This document shows, in pieces, positions 6,985 through 10,024 of a stretch of 10,024 bases of DNA (positions are counted from its first letter, which is position 1; the number at the start of each line of letters is the position of its first letter). The notes below the pieces were generated by a model. The model did not search any database. It saw nothing but the letters and a program-made list of their open reading frames with translations, and had not been told where the DNA came from. The stretch is from Dunaliella salina (taxonomy: Eukaryota; Chlorophyta; Chlorophyceae; Chlamydomonadales; Dunaliellaceae). The translations under genes and the position numbers were made by a program. The stretch is taken from NCBI GenBank assembly GCA_002284615.2, contig MU069629.1, positions 361,949 through 371,972 on the forward strand, in the 5' to 3' direction.

Positions 6985-8446
6985 TAAACCTGTAAGTCTG
7001 GTTACCAGGATGATGAATATGTTTGAATATGTTTTGATGGATGGGGATGAAAGGGCACGTGTGCATCCTACAAATGGAGCTAAGCAAGGTTGTCCTCTGT
7101 CCCCTCTCTTGTTTTCTATGTACATCAATGACATGGGCAGACACATCAGTGAAGGGATAAAAGGTACCTTGATAGGAGATGGAGTAAATGGTGTGCCATA
7201 CATGCTGCATGTTATGTTAAATAGGTTACGGACATATGCAGCGAAAAAAGGGCTGACTGTCAACACGTCCAAGTCAGAGGTCGTACACTTTAATAGTAGG
7301 CCTTGTTTTCCCTTGCCTATCTTCATGTATGGAGATGTGGCTCTACCTGAAAAAGAGCAGTTGACATACCTCGGTGTGCTTGTTGACAAGCACATGAATT
7401 CGAAGGTGTCAGAGGAATTTGCTGTGCGGCCTTACATGGCTGCCCAACAAAGGATTAAGAAGTTTGTACATGAACATGGTCTGAGGAGCAAGCCACACGC
7501 TCTGATTTGGCTCTTTAAGGTGTATGGCATTCCAGCCGGGATGTATGCGTGCCAAGTGTGGGGAACTGAATATCTACGAGAAGGCAGTGAGTTCAAAAGC
7601 CAGTTGCAGAAAAGGCAATTATGCTCTTTTAGACGATCTCTAGGTGTGAAGAGTTCTACCACGAACTGGCCAGTATTGAGAGGGTGTGGCCAAGAGCCTC
7701 TACAATTTTATTGGTTTAGGGCCATTGTTAAGTTTTTCAACAATCTGCTTGATTCAAACAGTGAGACATTACGAAGAGTGCTGAAAGCGAATTTACGCTT
7801 GGCTATTAGGGAAGAGTCTTGTTGGTCTGCACAAGTGTCTACAGCCTTTAATGGCATGCGTCATGAAGACATGTTTAAGCAGAAGATGCTGAGTGCTTCT
7901 AAGATCCCCATGCAGGATTTCTTAGGGGATTTGAGGTACAGGCAGCAAAAGGTATGGAGGGAAGCGGATGCTTTGAGTCCCCGAGGAGTGAACAGGAAAG
8001 CAGTGACTTACCATCATTGGTGCGGAAGGCCTTTAAATCAAACAGCGCGCACACCCTTTTGTATCCCATCATATTTATTTAAAGGTTTGGATAAAGGAGT
8101 CATGAGGAATGTGAGTAGGTTTAGGCTCCGTGCATACTGCTTAAAGGTTGAATCCCGTAAATGGCTAGGTGGCTCAAATATTTGCGATAATTGTGAGTGC
8201 GCTGAAGTCCAGGACGAGGAACATGTTCTCTTCTATTGCAATTGCCTGGAGATGTGTGAGCTACGCAGAAAATACAAGGACTTGTTCATTGATCTTTTCA
8301 AACCATTACAAACTTTTGCCCAACTTCCAAACACTTACTTCATACAATTTCTTCTCTTCTCTTCTCCTTCAATTCAAGGAAGTTCCTTTTTTGGCGAGCT
8401 ACCACGTATCGTCAGAAATTTCTGGCCTCGGCTGAACAGCGGCTGA
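6985..8446 (+). pseudogene. Retroelement copy B: open reverse transcriptase fragment, catalytic YADD block deleted
   Basis: An uninterrupted frame encodes the palm and thumb side of a non-LTR reverse transcriptase. It shows YVLMDGDERARVHPTNGAKQ then GCPLSPLLFSMYINDMG (7076-7138; the conserved QG-PLSP-LF-x2-YINDM block), GLTVNTSKSEVVHF (7250-7291) and QLTYLGVLVD (7358-7387). A connection region with SLGVKSS and NVSRFRLRA follows, then a CCHC finger: CDNC (8183-8194), H at 8222 and C at 8237, then RRKYK. The fingers motifs that should come first are absent. Between GVNGVPYML and VMLNRLR (7190-7231) the expected YADD block is missing, so the deletion removes the two catalytic aspartates. The frame runs into a CGGCTGA repeat array and stops at 8444. 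It lacks any start codon context and cannot make an active enzyme. Confidence 0.85.
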
Positions 8447-8676
8447 TGCGGCTGTTGTCAGCCGTATGGAGTATCGGCTGAAAGTGCGGCTGAAATTTCC
8501 CATTCAGCCGTGAGCAAAAAAAGTCCACGGCTGAAAACCCCACGGCTGAACACGGCTGATTTCAGCCGTGTTCAGCCGCACTTCTTAATGTGTACTTTTG
8601 AGTCTTCAGCCGTGAGCAAAAAAAAGTCCACGGCTGAAAACCTCACGGCTGAACACGGCTGATTTCAGCCGCAGCA
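8421..8676. repeat. Array 2: inverted-repeat-rich CGGCTGA/TCAGCCG array with ~102-bp tandem unit
   Basis: About ten CGGCTGA words and six TCAGCCG words fall within about 255 bp. A unit beginning TTCAGCCGTGAGCAAAAAAA and continuing GTCCACGGCTGAAAACC starts at about 8503 and again at about 8605. Each unit contains the hairpin CAGCCGTG / CACGGCTG around an A-rich loop, then a palindrome centred on GGCTGA-TT-TCAGCC. The array starts inside the end of the copy B reading frame, so its first words overlap coding remnants. It ends abruptly before CAGCAAGTGGAAAGG. Confidence 0.85.
8543..8578. repeat. 36-bp near-perfect palindrome
   Basis: CGGCTGAACACGGCTGA (8543-8559) and TCAGCCGTGTTCAGCCG (8562-8578) are exact reverse complements with only TT between them. 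It is itself built of two CGGCTGA words facing two TCAGCCG words. Such an arm can extrude as a cruciform or fold as a hairpin. The second unit (from about 8645) keeps only the inner 7-bp arms, so the outer arm was lost or never gained. Confidence 0.9.
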
Positions 8677-8982
8677 AGTGGAAAGGAATAACAAACTGTG
8701 AGTAGGGCACAACAAACCCGCGCCTCCCTCATCTGTACCATTGGTTCTGCAGAATGTGTGCTGACGATGTGATTGTGTAAATATATATATATTATGGTTT
8801 TTTTTCACCATCCTCTATTCCTCCCACCCACTGCACCAAATTAGATAATTTTTTGATATTTGAAGCCCTTGTAGTAAAAGAACATCATTGCAAAGGAAAC
8901 GAAGTGGAACATCCCAGTGGTTGTGCATATACAGAATTTCAGCCATTTCCCTTAGAGAAATTGAAGCACAAGGGCTGCCAAA

Positions 8983-9001
8983 AAGGTCAAATTTTGACCT
9001 T
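8983..9001. repeat. Perfect 9-bp palindrome, 1-nt centre
   Basis: AAGGTCAAA and TTTGACCTT flank a single T. It resembles a dyad-symmetric protein-binding site more than a hairpin because the centre is too short for a loop. No gene is near enough to assign a role. Confidence 0.7.
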
Positions 9002-9129
9002 GTTGTTTCTAAATTTTGAATAAGCAGGATGCTAGCATCATGTTTCAGGTTTATGATTGTGAAGTTTTAGGAATGAAAATTGGTCATAGGTTGGAGGTGT
9101 GGGACATTCTAGGGGGCCATGATCGTGGA

Positions 9130-9152
9130 GGCAAACATGCCGCATGTTTGCC
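9130..9152. repeat. Perfect 10-bp inverted repeat, 3-nt loop
   Basis: GGCAAACATG (9130-9139) and CATGTTTGCC (9143-9152) pair exactly around CCG. It is followed by GCGGC and no T-run, so it is not a recognisable terminator. Confidence 0.75.
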
Positions 9153-9272
9153 GCGGCAGCAAACCAATTCAAACTTCCAGGATGGTGACAAGGCATAATG
9201 TGTTAATGCATGGTGAAGTCAGGATGGCAGTTTGAGGACTTGCAAGCCACTTAAGGGTGCCTGAAAGGACAG

Positions 9273-9307
9273 GTGTGCGCGCACACACACACACACATGC
9301 ATGCATG
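9273..9307. repeat. Alternating purine-pyrimidine microsatellite: GT/GC/CA/ATGC
   Basis: GTGTGCGCGCACAC is a perfect 14-bp palindrome that leads into (CA)n and then ATGCATGCATG. All 35 bases strictly alternate purine and pyrimidine, the composition that favours left-handed Z-DNA. Confidence 0.85.
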
Positions 9308-9800
9308 AGCGTTTGCTCCTCCGTTTTTGCCCCATAACTCTGCCACAACCCAATTTTTCATTGCTTTGAGTATGCAACTAAATGCCATTTAAATGCCAGT
9401 GGAGAGTTAAAAAAGGAGCAGATTGATACTCTTTTTGTCTGCGTAGCGTTACTGCATGTCACATCAAATTAGTGGCATTGCTGAATCATGGTTCAAACAA
9501 GTGTGTGATGTGTGACCTTGTTTAAGTGGGGTTGTTCTATTGGGTTCCCTCTCTTATTTAAACCTTCTGAACCACCTTTCCTTGAGGTTTGGCTCCGTTT
9601 CTGTTATCCCTGGCCTTGTGCCAGGGGTGCCCTGTCCTTGATGTAACACTAACCTGGTGGAGCTGGTCCGCACCTGCTGTGTCTGCCCCAAGAATTCTCT
9701 GTGTGCTGCAGCCAAGCCAGCACTCTGCAGCTAGCCCAAGAACAGCAAAGCAGCAACATGAAGAGCAAGCAGAGTAGCAGTCCACTCGCAATCCAAGCCC

Positions 9801-10022
9801 TCAGCTCGAGTGAACCTGTCCCTTGTCAGATGGCTTTTGCCGACTCCGGACATGAAAACCATTCATGGCGCCACCACCACGGGGAACGTACTCGAGAATC
9901 GTCTGTGGCACAGGCGCATTCTGCGCAGCGGGGGACTCAGCAGCCAGCGGGGTTACATCAGCGGATAGGCGCATGTCGGCCGGTGTCTTTAGAGGCCATC
10001 GGACTTGGATATGTGTCTCAAC
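9801..10022 (-). CDS. Possible partial exon at the window edge (unrecognised)
   Basis: The minus strand is open from the window edge to a TGA at 9801-9803 and reads VETHIQVRWPLKTPADMRL, SADVTPLAAESPAAQNAPVP, QTILEYVPRGGGAMNGFHV and RSRQKPSD. Base composition is clearly GC-richer than the preceding kilobase, and the peptide is Pro/Ala/Arg-rich, as algal exons often are. The plus strand is also open from an ATG at 9865 to the edge (MAPPPRGTYSR), so the strand is not settled. No family recognised. The true 3' boundary could be a donor such as AATG|GTTTTC rather than the stop. Confidence 0.22.
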   Translation of the reverse strand, partial: VETHIQVRWPLKTPADMRLSADVTPLAAESPAAQNAPVPQTILEYVPRGGGAMNGFHVRSRQKPSDKGQVHSS

Positions 10023-10024
10023 AC

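Larger units (their letters stand above)
8680..9800. other. AT-rich intergenic region, no gene seen
   Basis: No convincing exon on either strand. The open frames at 9016-9198 (plus) and 9558-9791 (both strands) have no family resemblance or splice context that I can support. Contents: an (AT)n run at 8780-8793, perfect inverted repeats at 8983-9001 and 9130-9152, an alternating purine-pyrimidine tract at 9273-9307, and a small inverted repeat CCCTGGC / GCCAGGG at 9608-9626. Confidence 0.5.

Noticed and set aside
6943..7395. 150-residue minus-strand frame
   Set aside because: Antisense shadow of the reverse transcriptase fragment, whose plus-strand motifs are clear.
6839..8446. A complete functional reverse transcriptase gene
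   Set aside because: The frame opens at GTG right after a stop, lacks the fingers motifs and the YADD block, and ends in repeat sequence.
9608..9626. CCCTGGC/GCCAGGG hairpin as a terminator
   Set aside because: It has only 7 bp, no following T-run and no gene end nearby.
9558..9791. Cys-rich small protein on the minus strand
   Set aside because: It overlaps an equally open plus-strand frame, has no signal peptide or family motif, and arises from GCA/GCTG-rich sequence.

Overview
The window looks like eukaryotic nuclear DNA, most likely from a green alga. Long stretches carry no coding signal, short coding blocks are bounded by GT/AG splice signals, and microsatellites and minisatellites are frequent. 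The middle is filled with decayed pieces of a non-LTR retrotransposon whose C-terminal part (an N-V-S-R-F-R-L-R-A motif, then a CCHC zinc finger) resembles retroelements I associate with chlorophyte algae such as Dunaliella or Cymbomonas. The genus is a guess from memory. Nothing bacterial (operons, ribosome binding sites, rRNA, tRNA or CRISPR) was seen.

Layout. 11-588 on the minus strand holds two exons encoding a GIY-YIG nuclease-like domain followed by a CCHC zinc knuckle. A coding-looking block at 1503-1888 (minus) can be joined to them in phase and may be the first exon, giving a 282-residue model. 2438-3110 is a minisatellite of about 137 bp units rich in GGTTGA/TCAACC. Two likely exons of unidentified genes lie on the minus strand at 3502-3627 and 4581-4744, separated by degenerate CAGTG/CAATGTC-type repeats. 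4892-5011 holds a spaced 33-bp direct repeat, and three ambiguous bases just before it suggest a poorly resolved assembly.

5000-5612 is non-coding today, but its minus strand reads as a badly decayed basic peptide and may be the 5' part of another element. From 5626 to 8446 the plus strand is a pile-up of retroelement debris: a frameshifted copy of the reverse transcriptase C-terminal half and zinc finger (copy A, 5626-6313), a well-conserved 3' tail reading frame (6314-6649) with a strong hairpin after it, a short stretch that looks like an element C-terminal tail (6826-6975), and a 1.4 kb open reverse transcriptase fragment (copy B). Copy B keeps the GAKQGCPLSPLLF block but has lost the catalytic YADD block by an internal deletion.

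Copy B runs into a second, inverted-repeat-rich array (8421-8676) built on CGGCTGA/TCAGCCG, which includes a 36-bp near-perfect palindrome. Its core hexamer differs by one transition from that of the first array. 8680-9800 is AT-rich intergenic sequence with small inverted repeats and a 35-bp strictly alternating purine-pyrimidine tract. The last 220 bp are GC-richer and may be the edge of an exon.

No multi-gene system is visible. The most interesting signals are the GIY-YIG/zinc-knuckle gene, the two related palindromic arrays, and the chimeric order of the retroelement pieces.
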